From contig NW_022145615.1 in the NCBI RefSeq assembly GCF_000002235.5, forward strand, positions 11,598,891-11,662,890: a DNA stretch of 64,000 nucleotides, written 5' to 3'. Positions 36,517 through 44,791 of this stretch are shown piece after piece (within the stretch, counting starts at the first letter, position 1; each line of letters begins with the position of its first letter). A model generated the notes under the pieces. It was not told the DNA's origin and ran no database searches. It worked only from the letters and a program-made list of their open reading frames with translations. Position numbers and translations under genes: made by a program. Origin of the DNA: Strongylocentrotus purpuratus. Its lineage: Eukaryota; Echinodermata; Echinoidea; Camarodonta; Strongylocentrotidae.

Positions 36517-39017
36517 ATTGAAATGGCCTCCTGCAAATAATATCTTCTCGCACTCATACTGAATATTCTTGTCGGCTCAACGGGCTCAAAGACCCCAACT
36601 GTTCTCGAATAAAATTCCTATTCAAATTGATTAGAATGAAATTAACAATCACGATATAAATCAACAGTTACCACCAGTGACCCTCATGAAATCCCATGCG
36701 ACTGATGGCTACACTAAAGAATTTATTAAATCGTTTTTTTTTTAAATTCATTTATTACGTTCTCTACCCTGTACAGTTGAAGGCGAGTGACCCCTTTCTC
36801 GAGAGCGGTGATTCGGGTGACGATAGGAGGTAATTTGATTCCTTTTACAATAAAGTGCTGCAAGGAAAGGCAACTGATATCTGATATCATAGCTAAATTC
36901 ATTTCGATAGATGAAACGAAGTGTCGATTGTACGAATACAAGGAATGTGAAAATACAAACACGTGCGGCCATAATCAAAATATACAAAAGCCCATCGGAC
37001 AACATGAAATTATGTCTTTCTCAGTACTGCGATCTGTCTAGAATGATCAGAAAGTGTGTATTCTTCAACTTCATGAAATTAAGAACAAAATACGAACGTT
37101 CCGCATTATTTATGTACATCACGTAAAGAGAGCACTTAAGAATCGATTCGATCAGATACATTTTTCAAATTTAACATTGACGACTAGAATTCGATCGAAA
37201 CAAAATCAGACTAGATATATCAATTTTCTTCAACAATCTAAGATTATGTTTTTTTTTTTTTTTGCAGTATCGGAGAGCGTGAAAGGACTGAACTGAAGGA
37301 GACTGTTAAAGATCTTCGTTTCCAGACATACAAACAAGAACATCTACTCAAGAAAGTCAGATACCAACTCTCCGAGTGAGTATTACATCACAATAATTTT
37401 CTGAATAAAAAGACACAAACCCGCGACACCAATCATGCTAATTCGATCAGAACCCCGTTGCACAAAACTTACCATTACCATTAATCGTAACTTTGCCATC
37501 AATGGCAACTACCACGGTAACAGGGCTCAACAGCCAATCAAAATCAAGGTTTCCATGGTAGTAACCATTGATGGCAAAGTTATCATCAATGGTAAGTTTT
37601 GTGCAACGGTGCCCAGTACGCCAGTTTTTCTAACAATTTTCTAAAGGGAGTGGTTGAAACAAACGAAAGGAATTAGTAATGTGTTCAGAGAGAATATTTT
37701 GCTTCTTTTAATTTTTTTTTTCTGAGCGAAAACGCACCGAACAGAAAATGGAAGGAAAAGATGATACACCCCTGCTTAAAAAAGATGCATCTCTTTGCGT
37801 TTAGGATGATCATGATGTGTCGAACATTAGAAGAGATGGATATTTTGTAAAAACCTTCCCAAAGGCTTAACAATTTAATAGTATTTTTGAAATAGTTGAA
37901 ATTGAGAAAAAGGGAAGTATTCTACAAAGGATTGCATAAATAAATATTTATCATCACAGAATGCATTTAACAAATTTTCCCGTCCAGTAATTTAATTCAT
38001 CACAACTTGTTATGATGTTATAAGTTATAATACCCCTAACTCGTGTTTACTTTCAATTTCAGATTTCACGAGTTCATGTTAGAGAAAAGGGACTCTATGT
38101 TTGCCGACATGCCTTATGTCGACCGAGCCGTGGTCATGCGAACCTACTCTGATGTCAAGCTAAAGACCATCGACATCGCTGACCTTTCCTTTTTACCTGA
38201 CGCTCAGGTAGATGATGACGAGGATCAGATCGGGAAGGGTGCGTTCGGGAAGGTGTTCCTTAGGCAGTACAAAGGCGAGGCCGTCGCCGTCAAGGTACCG
38301 TACGTAAGCGTACGGGTGAAAGAAGAGGATACCGAGAAACGGATGATTCGCATCAAGGCCAACCATGCTCGTACGACCATGGAAGCATTTGTCCACCTCA
38401 CACTCGCCGACCACCCTTCTTTCCCGAAGGCAATCGGCGTCGTTGACATCGACGGTGCTCCTTCCCTCGTCCTCGAGTTCCTTGGCGACAAGAAAACCGG
38501 TACGGTCTTCTCCCTCAGCCAGGCCATAAAACACCCTAGTCAGTCACTCACCCAGAGAGATTGGTTCGGCATTATCACAGACATCGTCAACGGAATACAG
38601 GTCCTGCATGCTAAAGGTCTCCTGCATAACGACCTGAAACCAAACAACATTCTCTTGCAGTGGAACTACCGCGATAAGAGATGGCACGCTTTCATCATCG
38701 ACATGGGCAAAGTGTCCACCCAGACCATACCCCTCAAGCACCGCCACATGCCTGAAGCTGATCGAGAGGAGTACAATGATGGCACTTTGTACCAACATCT
38801 GGCTCCAGAATACATGTTAGACCAACAACCAATGTCCATTCAAACTGACATCTTCTCCGTGGGCAAGATGCTGGGTCGGATCGAGGGCAAGGTGGTGAAG
38901 AGTCGAATCCTGAGAGAGCTGGTGGCTGAGATGACCAACATCAAACCTCGTCTTCGTCCATCCTGGAAACACATTGAGAAGGCTGTCGCCAAAGCCCAGA
39001 AGAAGTGCCTGTCATGA
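8065..39017 (+). CDS. Giant coiled-coil protein with C-terminal protein kinase domain (whole gene)
   Basis: I assembled this gene from splice sites and frame. It has one non-coding exon and 48 coding-exon candidates, numbered 2-49, whose coordinates are in the block entries below. Exons 3-46 are all phase 0 at both ends; 47-48 and 48-49 join in phase 2; the stop is TGA at 39015-39017. Skipping exon 22 (frame-broken) and exon 37 (in-frame stop) gives about 2,061 residues. These comprise an N-terminal part with diverged helical repeats (about 1-257), about 1,430 residues of Glu/Lys/Leu-rich coiled coil, and a kinase domain in the last 300 residues. No signal peptide or membrane segment is seen. 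Coil-then-kinase reverses the order of ROCK, MRCK and citron kinases, so I do not assign it to them. The likely role, by analogy, is a rod that dimerises or localises the kinase; no substrate can be read from sequence. Confidence 0.85.
9640..9955. repeat. CT microsatellite next to the exon 4 acceptor
   Basis: About 300 bp of CT repeats with occasional CCC or TTT interruptions end 25 bp before the exon 4 start at 9981. The intervening bases supply TTTTAG. The stretch may serve as an extreme polypyrimidine tract. The open frames on both strands (Ser/Leu or Arg/Glu strings) are artefacts of the repeat. Confidence 0.9.
10167..10314. mobile_element. MITE with GGCCCCGTTTCACAAA terminal repeats
   Basis: A 148-bp element. 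The left end GGCCCCGTTTCACAAAACTT is mirrored by the right end GGCTTTGTGAAACGGGTCCC, and internal TCAGTGACAAA is mirrored by TTTGTCACTGA. It lies in the intron after exon 4 and has no coding capacity. Confidence 0.65.
10788..11320 (-). repeat. LINE 3' UTR fragment followed by AAG-rich repeats
   Basis: The stretch 10788-10930 reads, on the minus strand, like a non-LTR 3' end finishing in GAATAAAAATCAATCAAT. It is followed by GAAGAA-type repeats at 11035-11095 and 11250-11310. No exon was found between 10739 and 11858; an open frame at 11369-11698 has no splice context or protein-like composition. Confidence 0.45.
12080..12290. repeat. GA-rich repeat
   Basis: GAGAGA and GAAAGAAA repeats lie in the intron between exons 6 and 7. 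A similar tract lies at 13440-13530 before exon 8. Open frames over them are low complexity. Confidence 0.8.
13735..17390 (+). CDS. Coiled-coil kinase gene, exons 8-15: first coiled-coil block
   Basis: Exons are 13735-13839 (35 codons), 14165-14269 (35), 14617-14721 (35), 15515-15616 (34), 15982-16056 (25), 16314-16418 (35), 16864-16968 (35) and 17295-17390 (32). Each starts after a clear AG and ends at GTxxG with no leftover bases. Residues are dominated by Glu, Lys, Asp, Leu and Gln in heptad spacing, for example DLETDIEKKTCENE and DLANLNQMMNLDSKSE. Five of the eight are exactly 35 codons, that is five heptads. Confidence 0.85.
14403..14562 (+). mobile_element. SINE 3' tail
   Basis: The stretch contains AAAAGCGCTTTTGAGACGG and AAGCACTATATATAAATAG and ends in an ATT repeat. 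This is the style of SINE tails seen elsewhere in this window (for example 41595-41660). The tRNA-like head is missing. Confidence 0.45.
17901..20116 (+). CDS. Coiled-coil kinase gene, exons 16-21: tandemly duplicated 35/28-codon exon pair
   Basis: Exons are 17901-18005 (35 codons), 18545-18628 (28), 18817-18921 (35), 19386-19469 (28), 19713-19817 (35) and 20033-20116 (28). The 35-codon type shares DRL, DLxSQK/T and ENQ (for example DRLTELKKEFADLQSQK). The 28-codon type shares LSDEVSQ and the pattern L(S/T)xKEQL. Three copies of the pair stand in strict A-B order, which is good evidence for two tandem duplications. One pair adds 63 residues, exactly nine heptads. Flanking introns also share a GTACAA donor. 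Confidence 0.88.
20537..20648 (+). pseudogene. Exon 22 candidate: frame-broken coiled-coil exon
   Basis: There is an acceptor (CCTTTAG) at 20536 and a donor (CAG followed by GTAAAA) after 20648. The 112 bases between have a long coiled-coil-like open frame (NDLLGLKCEIAK, then DILQKIEETEKQKSQS), but only when two bases are left over at the start. In phase 0, as all neighbours require, TAA appears at codon 7. The length is also not a multiple of three. I read it as a former exon that has lost bases and is now skipped. Confidence 0.5.
20749..23259 (+). CDS. Coiled-coil kinase gene, exons 23-27
   Basis: Exons are 20749-20874 (42 codons), 21526-21651 (42), 22163-22261 (33), 22811-22939 (43) and 23155-23259 (35), all phase 0. 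Exons 23 and 24 are related to each other: same length, a charged middle, ending GQKCQ and RQKCQ. Exon 25 ends QQQYQ and exon 27 ends AKNYQ. Exon 26 has an Ala/Arg/Lys-rich coil (KARKELAERAAKEKD). A minus-strand SINE lies in the intron after exon 23, and a CT-rich tract precedes exon 25. Confidence 0.84.
20910..21145 (-). mobile_element. tRNA-derived SINE
   Basis: On the minus strand it starts near 21145 with a pol III box B (GGGTTCGAACCCC) and runs about 230 bp to a TTATTATT tail at 20917-20935. The box A part looks truncated. It sits in the intron after exon 23. Confidence 0.6.
23720..30679 (+). CDS. Coiled-coil kinase gene, exons 28-40: four-exon block array
   Basis: Exons with codon counts: 28 23720-23836 (39), 29 24107-24235 (43), 30 24773-24889 (39), 31 25212-25328 (39), 32 26166-26282 (39), 33 26933-27061 (43), 34 27444-27560 (39), 35 28191-28316 (42), 36 28864-28980 (39), 37 29270-29395 (42 with a stop), 38 29642-29758 (39), 39 30048-30176 (43), 40 30554-30679 (42). 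Four types recur. P (28, 32, 39) contains EESE. Q (29, 33) ends KSFxxCx. R (30, 34, 36, 38) contains EKANxxxQ or a variant. S (31, 35, 37, 40) starts EANS or similar and contains IAxLxK. The order is PQRS, PQRS, RS, R-P-S, so the block has been duplicated as a unit and later rearranged. Confidence 0.86.
24251..24530 (+). mobile_element. tRNA-derived SINE, family A, copy 1
   Basis: The tRNA-like head has a box A-like CGTGGTCTTGTGG and a box B GGTTCGAGTCC. The body contains GGCAAGATATTGATCTGCATT and ATATGTGCGCTATAAAACTA, and the tail is an ATT repeat. Related copies lie at 25536-26097 and, on the minus strand, at 60125-60350. It lies in the intron between exons 29 and 30. Confidence 0.75.
25536..26097 (+). 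mobile_element. tRNA-derived SINE, family A, copy 2, interrupted by a MITE
   Basis: The head TTGTAGAGGTGCTGTGG (25537-25553) matches copy 1. After an insertion at 25558-25743 the SINE resumes with GGGGTTCGAATCCC (box B) and GGCAAGATATTGATCTACATT, and it ends in ATT repeats. Confidence 0.7.
25562..25739. mobile_element. TTAA-flanked MITE, copy 2, nested in a SINE
   Basis: Same family as 2827-3013: it starts AGCCCCACTG, shares CTTATGTTAGTTGAGAGCC and GGTCTAATCCC, and is flanked by TTAA (25558-25561 and 25740-25743). It splits a family A SINE between its promoter boxes, so it inserted after the SINE. Confidence 0.72.
26283..26932. other. Intron between exons 32 and 33
   Basis: AT-rich intron sequence with one poly-C/T tract near 26465. 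I see no exon or recognisable repeat. Confidence 0.4.
29270..29395 (+). pseudogene. Exon 37: S-type exon copy with in-frame stop
   Basis: The exon has normal splice sites (TTTTAG before, GAG followed by GTAAG after), a 126-base length and clear similarity to exons 35 and 31 (EAKSRAAEIQGATKKLGEQ, then LRKEKKELAK). Codon 33 is TAA (29366-29368), which would end the protein about 790 residues before the normal stop and remove the kinase. It could be a dead copy that is skipped without frame change, an exon whose inclusion switches the kinase off, or an assembly error in one base. Confidence 0.8.
29892..29965 (+). repeat. Partial duplicate of the intron/exon 39 junction
   Basis: The bases TAGCAATTTGAGGAATAG at 29942-29959 repeat the start of exon 39 (CAATTTGAGGAATACCTGG, from 30048). 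The preceding 50 bases also match the intron just before exon 39 (TTGCATCGAAATCTAATCAC against TTGCATCAAAATGTAATCAC). Read in phase 0, the copy hits TAG at its fifth codon. It is a short local tandem duplication, now non-functional. Confidence 0.65.
31338..36099 (+). CDS. Coiled-coil kinase gene, exons 41-46: distal coiled coil
   Basis: Exons are 31338-31442 (35 codons), 32099-32224 (42), 32874-32978 (35), 33656-33781 (42), 34871-35122 (84) and 35923-36099 (59). Exon 42 is another S-type copy (KSTSRPALTPGVTEK). Exons 41 and 43 resemble each other, both ending LExEIK. Exon 45 is the longest coil exon, 84 codons or 12 heptads, with internal KGKVAEM/EGKVTEAE repetition. Exon 46 departs from pure coil (ALNTAAVDFGLLTKVGD) and recalls the N-terminal repeat plan. 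All are phase 0. Confidence 0.85.
32279..32440 (+). mobile_element. tRNA-derived SINE, family B
   Basis: Clear pol III promoter elements are present: box A-like TGGCCCAGTGGTAGGGC and box B GGTTCGAAACC, 35 bp apart, followed by a non-tRNA body. It lies in the intron between exons 42 and 43. No cloverleaf acceptor stem can be formed, so this is not a functional tRNA gene. Confidence 0.65.
33955..34150 (+). mobile_element. Decayed non-LTR reverse transcriptase C-terminus
   Basis: The frame around 33967 reads VIWNRLPRELSSSTFVESFK, the familiar WNxLPxxL...FK ending of non-LTR reverse transcriptases. It is followed by a 3' UTR-like tail with TATATAGCGCTTTAGAAGAA. The upstream frame is broken, so only a relic remains, in the intron between exons 44 and 45. 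Confidence 0.6.
34617..34830 (+). mobile_element. tRNA-derived SINE-like element
   Basis: It contains box B GGTTCGAATCTC after a tRNA-like stretch (AGTCGCTTGACTATCATTCG) and a body ending in AAATAAAAGC. It lies in the intron just before exon 45. Confidence 0.5.
36481..36516. repeat. ATC microsatellite
   Basis: An uninterrupted ATC repeat of about 12 units lies in the intron between exons 46 and 47. Confidence 0.9.
36777..39017 (+). CDS. Coiled-coil kinase gene, exons 47-49: linker and C-terminal protein kinase domain
   Basis: Exon 47 is 36777-36829 (phase 0 in, phase 2 out; LKASDPFLESGDSGDDR), exon 48 is 37268-37375 and exon 49 is 38063-39017. Exon 47 is needed, because without it exon 48 hits a stop in frame. 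The kinase has a glycine loop GKGAFGKV (38232-38255), VAVK lysine (38292), an alpha-C ME (in TTMEAF), a catalytic loop HNDLKPNN (38625-38648), a DMG metal site (38700-38708), an APE (38802-38810), a TDIFSVG helix and a closing RLRP. The catalytic Lys, Asp, Asn and metal-binding Asp are all present, so activity is expected. The HRD arginine is replaced by Asn and the DFG phenylalanine by Met. Group assignment is open; it looks closest in style to TKL or orphan kinases. Confidence 0.92.
37451..37614. mobile_element. Hairpin-like MITE with CCCCGTTGCACAAAAC ends
   Basis: About 164 bp. The left arm CCCCGTTGCACAAAACTTAC and the right arm GTAAGTTTTGTGCAACGGTG are mirror copies, and inner segments (ACTTTGCCATCAATGG against CCATTGATGGCAAAGT) also pair. 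It lies in the intron between exons 48 and 49. Confidence 0.7.
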
Positions 39018-40230
39018 CCCCGTGCTCTGATGTATTGATGAAATTATATTTGTAGCGTAAGGTAGATAAGATATATTAATCATTATCTGCTCACCAGCTG
39101 ACATTCTATACGATATTTTACAGAATGATGCTTTTGAGAGGAAATTTTTGCCGATGAAAATTCTCGATTGCAGAAATTAAGCATAAAAATGGAGTTGTCT
39201 TTAACCGAGGCATTTCAGAGCAGGTTGACACCAACAATTTCAAAGGCCACTGTTCACAGTGTTTAAGTAATTGATGAAAGAGAAATGTAGAACTAATTAT
39301 CAAAAGGATTTCGAATGAAATCAACTTGTACGGTGTTATGAAAAAGAAAATAGGGAAAGCATCGAATCGAATGGTAGATACAAAATGAATAATGTTACAT
39401 TAGGAAACGACAAGTCCAAAATGTAAACAAGACAAAGCTGTTAATATATTTGATTATCCGTTTGACAAAAAGGTAAAAATATTAGCCAATATAATACCGA
39501 ACCAAACAAAAAGTGTTCCTCAGAACGAGATCGATGGAAAAATTGCCGATGATAGGGCAAGAAGAATATTGATCAGCTATTTTTTAAAAGCTATTTCGAC
39601 TGCATTATTTGATACGTCAATATTATGTATTTGATGTAGGCCGATTTTATGTGACGAAATGTTATTTACATATCATGTTTAGTTTATCTTTGGAATGATA
39701 TTAGAAATGAGTTTAGAAAGTTGACAGAACAGAGTAATGGCCAGAGAATGAATGATAAAGATAGTAGAAAGCTAAATGAAAAGGTTGAAAAGCGTCTGAT
39801 CACACCAGTTATTGAGTGATTTTTATCAAGTCCTTTAGTACTGTAGGAACCCACACCTCAAGCCACTTGACTGTCAGGTCCTTACATACATCCAGACATG
39901 CTTACAAAGTCTTACAATTTTCTTGACTGGTTAGAATTCAACATCTTTCTTCGTCTTGGAACTGGAAGTCGTTTGGAGTGTTTTCTGCGATTAAGTCTGT
40001 TTGTGATCATGATTGGAAGGTTTGCTAGGGGTAGTGGATTTCAGGCGGGAAGGGAGTTGGTAGGTCACGTGACAGACGGTTCTGACCTCAAAGGTCGACA
40101 CAGGTCCCTTTGCGTCAGAACACGATTGGAAAGACGAAAGTTAAGATAGGCTGGAGCTAACGTGACTGAAAAGCTCAAGGAAATGTTTTAAGAAAGGCTT
40201 TAAAAACAATTGTGATGATTTTAATTGTAA

Positions 40231-40236
40231 AATAAA
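40231..40236 (+). promoter_or_regulatory. Candidate polyadenylation signal of the kinase gene
   Basis: AATAAA, 1.2 kb after the kinase stop codon, follows a stretch without transposon features and precedes a T-rich sequence. I saw no canonical AATAAA between the stop and this point, so the 3' UTR may be 39018 to about 40260. Confidence 0.45.
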
Positions 40237-40377
40237 TTATTTATTCTATTCTACACACGTTTGTTTTGTTTTGTGGTACTACTTGTATAGGGGTAGAAAC
40301 AAAAAGATATTGTAGAATAGACAGGATGCTGATGTACAGATTATAGAGAGGAGAAGAGAATGGGGAGATAGGTGAAT

Positions 40378-40379
<2 letters not shown>

Positions 40380-40416
<37 letters not shown>

Positions 40417-40492
40417 TTGAAAGGGGAAGACAGAAAGAGAAAGAGAGGTGGAGGGAGGGAGAGTGAAAATGAAAGAGAGAGAGGGGGAGGGG

Positions 40493-40552
<60 letters not shown>

Positions 40553-40557
40553 TGGGG
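40380..40557. repeat. GA microsatellite
   Basis: GA and GGGA repeats lie downstream of the kinase gene. The Ser/Leu-rich open frame on the minus strand is an artefact of this repeat. Confidence 0.9.
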
Positions 40558-41233
40558 GAGGGGCAGCTTGATCAATAATTGAGAGTATACGTTTCTTATG
40601 ACTTGTAATCTATTTCTGTTGTGATGAAAATGAGTAATTACATATTGATTACAATTCAAACTTGTAGACTTGATCCCTCGGTTGTGATTTCATTGATTTC
40701 TTGGTAACTTGATAACTTTGTTAGCACACAATTCATCTACAGAGTAATTTGATTTTATTATTATTTTTCCCCCACGGTTACGTACGGGAACGATCTGTTT
40801 CAGTGCCTAAGCCGAAGATGGCGCGATTCTCGAATTCAATCAAAGAGATTCGATCATACACAATTAAGGTTTGTGGTTTAAAAAAAAGATGGTAACGTTA
40901 TCTTAAACAAAACAATGATTTATTTTTTGCTCAAGGGGTGGGGGGAGGGGGGGGGGGGGTTGGGCGTTGAGAAAAAAATAAAGAGTTCAAAACTAAAAAT
41001 TGGTTGCATAGGTATACGTCAAATTTTGCGTTTGCGTGTCTCTTAGGAGCCACCATAGATTCAAGAACTGTTGTAATGTGGGAACATTAATGATATGTGA
41101 CGTAATCCATTCATGATTTATATGGGCGATGCAATGGAGGTATACTACGATTGCCCTCGAATTGATTTCTCGAGAAAAAAAAAATCGCGATCGCTATAAC
41201 TATATAGGAGTAGGATATAGGATTCAGACGTGT

Positions 41234-41309
41234 CCCCCCCCCCTCCCCCTCCCCCCCCCCCTCCCCCCCCCCTCCCCCTCCCCCCCCCCCCCCCTCCCCC
41301 CCCCCCCCA
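41234..41309. repeat. C-rich tract
   Basis: About 75 bases of nearly pure C with single T interruptions, followed by an A run, lie intergenically. Shorter G runs occur at 40940-40959. Confidence 0.9.
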
Positions 41310-41660
41310 AAAAAAAATCCCCATACCCACAACCATGCACGAAATTCCTACAAGACGTGTGTACAAACGACAACACGTAATATGGAATAGTGACATGACA
41401 TACATGTATATGACATTCTATACTGCTTCGGCCAGAGCTCTGCGCAGTATTTTTTCGAATCACAGGTCAAAGGTCAACTATGAATATGATATCACAAGGC
41501 ATTGGCACGATCATATGCGCATGCCCGAGAAATGCTTTCCAAATGTGGGCCTACATTTTCGAAAACATAAAACGGGCTGTTATATTATCTATATATCTGT
41601 AAAGTGCTTTGAGAGGGCCTTCGGTCCTGAAAAGCGCTAAATAAGAACTAGCTATTATTA

Positions 41661-43534
41661 GGTGGTCTGTCGATGACAGATCACCTATTGATTTCGTTAG
41701 AATTTTCTTTCTTTATTCTTTATTCTTTATTTATTTTTATTTCTTCCGTACACTTTTTTTGTGTATACGTTTACTCGAAATCGACTTGGTCAAATTCCTT
41801 CAAATTTCTGATAGTCATTAGGCCCTATAATATCAAGTTCCCGAAACCTTTTTCAAGTTCATGGGGTCATCGTGACGTCATCCAGGCGCCATTTTGTAAA
41901 AATCAAGTCATTATCATATCTCGATAACGAGTCTTCAAAAATAAACCATATTTGGTATACATCAACTTCAGGTCAAAGTTCAACTAAAAATGTCAACAAA
42001 ATTTGCGCGCGCACCTCGACGCGCACGTACGCGCGCATTAAAATTTTAAAATGCTCAAATTCGTTCCAAATTTTTTTTGCACACGTTTCAGGCAATTGTA
42101 AGCATTTTCAAGATTTTGCGCGAGAGCACTTTTTTGCGCGCGTTTCCGCGCGTAAGTGCGCGTACTGACATTTTACAACATGGAAACGCCAAATTTTCTC
42201 TATCATATCAACCACATTTTTCCAAGCATTTTGATACCTTGTTCACCTTTTTCTGACCAGTGATAACGCAATGAGCGTCCGTCAAAGTTTACAGCACACG
42301 CGGATCTGCATTATCCCTATCCACATTACATGTGCAAAAACAAGCCTATACAAAATTCATTTTAACTCTTCAGAATGGATAGATACCCCCAATTTTTTTC
42401 ATATTTAGATAGATCATGAGTCGGAGATATGATTTCATGTCTCATTTGACCCTCAATTAACTCATGACGTCATCATAATGGCCTCCGAACTTAAAATTTC
42501 AATTTGCATATTATGACGTTAGCAGATTTTTGGAAAATTGATTGTATCTCTGTAAATGTTGATCAATTTTCTTTCAAATTTTGATATGTTTTAGCTGAGA
42601 ATATTTTCTACGAATGTATTTCACACGATATTTCATTTGAACAATGGCATCATGGCGTATTTTTGCGATTAAAGGAGGCATGTCAATTTTTCACATTTTG
42701 CGTGTATTCTCTATGGGACATGACTTTTTCTCAAAACTGGTTTCTACATTCTTGTCTTTCGCGAGCAATATCTCCGTCGTTTTATCTTCGTTTACGCTGA
42801 GCTTTGAGTATGTTGTAGCTGAGTCAATATGCTATCGTAAGTGTGCCCTTTAATTTTCGATCAGATGCCGGGATCATGCTCATATTTCACTTACAAAGTG
42901 GGATTTGATAATTCCATTTTCCGTTTACGTGTAATCTCTATGGGAAATATTTTGGTACATCGGTAACGCACTTGACTTCCGACCTCGAAGTCCCTGGTTC
43001 GAGTCCGGGCGTCTCCAACAATTTTTTTCTTCACTTTTTTTTTCTTTTTGACCTTTCACTGTACCTTTTCCTTTGCTTATTAAAACACGTAGAATCACAA
43101 ATAATGTTATAAACAACCATGTTTACTTTATTATTCCCCTATTATCACTTGATCCATTACTTTTTGAGTGTAGTCCCTATGGGAGATGACTTTTTCTCAA
43201 ATCTGGATTCTACATTCCTGTCTTTTGCGAGCAATATCGCCGTTATTTCCGTTTGGTTTTTGTTGATTTTGGAGTATGTTGTAGCTGAGACTATATGCTA
43301 TCTAAATGTTCCCTCATTTTTTTCAATCAGATGTCATCATGGTCTGTTGATGATCATCATCAACATCATCATGATGATCATCATCATCATCAACATCGTC
43401 ATCACCATTACTATCAGGATCATCATCATCATGATCATCATGATGATCATCATTGTTTACATGTCTATATAACTTCTCCCTTTCTCAATATAGTAAGTAT
43501 TATAATCTATCATAAGACTTGAAGACAGACCACC
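41661..43534. mobile_element. 1.9-kb TIR element, PIF/Harbinger-like, non-autonomous
   Basis: The ends are GGTGGTCTGTC (41661) and its complement GACAGACCACC (to 43534), with TTA just outside both, which fits a 3-bp TWA target duplication. Inside is a direct duplication of about 155 bp (about 42705-42860 and 43170-43325) sharing GACTTTTTCTCAAA and GAGTATGTTGTAGCTGAG. There are also a tRNA-like segment at 42945-43015, a stretch of GCGCGC-type sequence near 42005-42160, and an ATC/ATG repeat at 43360-43455. No transposase frame is seen. Confidence 0.5.
42945..43016 (+). other. tRNA-like segment (pseudo-tRNA or SINE head)
   Basis: GGTACATCGGTAACGCAC is followed by a possible anticodon arm and a good T-arm (CCTGG, TTCGAGT, CCGGG), then CGTCTCCA. 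The 3' acceptor strand has no matching 5' strand, so it is not a working tRNA. Confidence 0.5.
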
Positions 43535-44564
43535 TTAATCGTCCTCGTGACGATTTAAATTCTAGTTATTATTATTATTATTATTATATTGACTTTCGAA
43601 GCATTATCAGCTCATAAGTCATAAGCCTCATAGCAGCTCTTGCCATTATTTGGCGACATTACAGGGAAACAGTTGTTGGTTTCTTTGACAATTTCGATAA
43701 GCACTTTCTTGAATTCAATCATCAAGGCAGGCCTATTTTATAGGGGTTAATGATGGACATTATAATTCTATATCCCACTTTGCAATAAATTATGGTCGAT
43801 TGTATCAACGTCAACCCTTTACGGTGTTCTCGGTTTCGTTTCGACCAGTTTTGAATTCCTTTACGATTGTTAAACTATCTTTAATAAAGCCCTCAGAGGA
43901 GATGTTCATGTAGGCGATAAAATCATGAAAGGGTAAATTAAATAATTATGAATATTTGATTTATTCATTGTAGGTGGAAAAACAATTTTAGAATATGACG
44001 TCGCCACATTGTATCGCCTTGTGCGTGCGTGCGTGAACACCTTTTATGTGCGAGATAAAGATCTTTCTCCCTTTCTGCATCTTCATCATTTTATCAGTTC
44101 TTTCAGCTTTCTTTCGATTGATTCTGGATATAATTTTCCTTCTGTTTTGCTATAAACACTGTATTGTAAATTTATTTATACGGTATATATGTTTACAGAA
44201 TATTGATATGTTACATTACATTGTAAATTGATTATATGTTTATAAACAGAATATTGATGTACATCAATGAAGTTTAATAAATACAACACAAAATACATAT
44301 GACAACACATATTGTCAAGAATATAACAACCTCTTTGAAATCTAGTTGTGATCATGCAGGCCTGTTATAAAAACTTTGTTTTCAATTGACATGTCTGTCA
44401 CTCCTGTGAGAACATCAGATCAGTTTCGAAAGAAATAATGCAGATTGTTGGATGAGCATTATTATTATATCGCATGTCATTATAAACACATACTTGAAAC
44501 AGGCAATTAATGCATACTTACACACTTATAGATAAGATACTAGCTCTCATTGGACGTTACTCCT

Positions 44565-44580
44565 GTAGTATATATTTGCA
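44565..44580 (+). promoter_or_regulatory. Possible TATA element of the SLC22-like gene
   Basis: GTAGTATATATTTGC lies about 220 bp upstream of the start codon at 44792, in a region without repeats. This is position and motif evidence only. Confidence 0.25.
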
Positions 44581-44791
44581 GTCAGGGTGTTGTTTACGCG
44601 ATACCTTGTTTGATAATACAGAAGATTGAGTACTTCTTTATATTTGTACAGCGATCCAACGGTATCTATTAGGGTTACCGCGGAATGAACACTGATCTTT
44701 GCATAACCTAGCAATAGTATAGGCGACCGCCAGAAGCCTAAACCATGGACCTACTACATGCCTTAACCATTGTGACGTAAACATTCATATC

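Noticed and set aside
36787..37041. 84-codon open frame overlapping exon 47
   Set aside because: It is in a different frame from the one that joins exon 46 to exon 48 and has no splice support.
43350..43460. Histidine-rich open frame (HHHDDHHHHQH type)
   Set aside because: It is the translation of an ATC/ATG repeat inside a transposable element.
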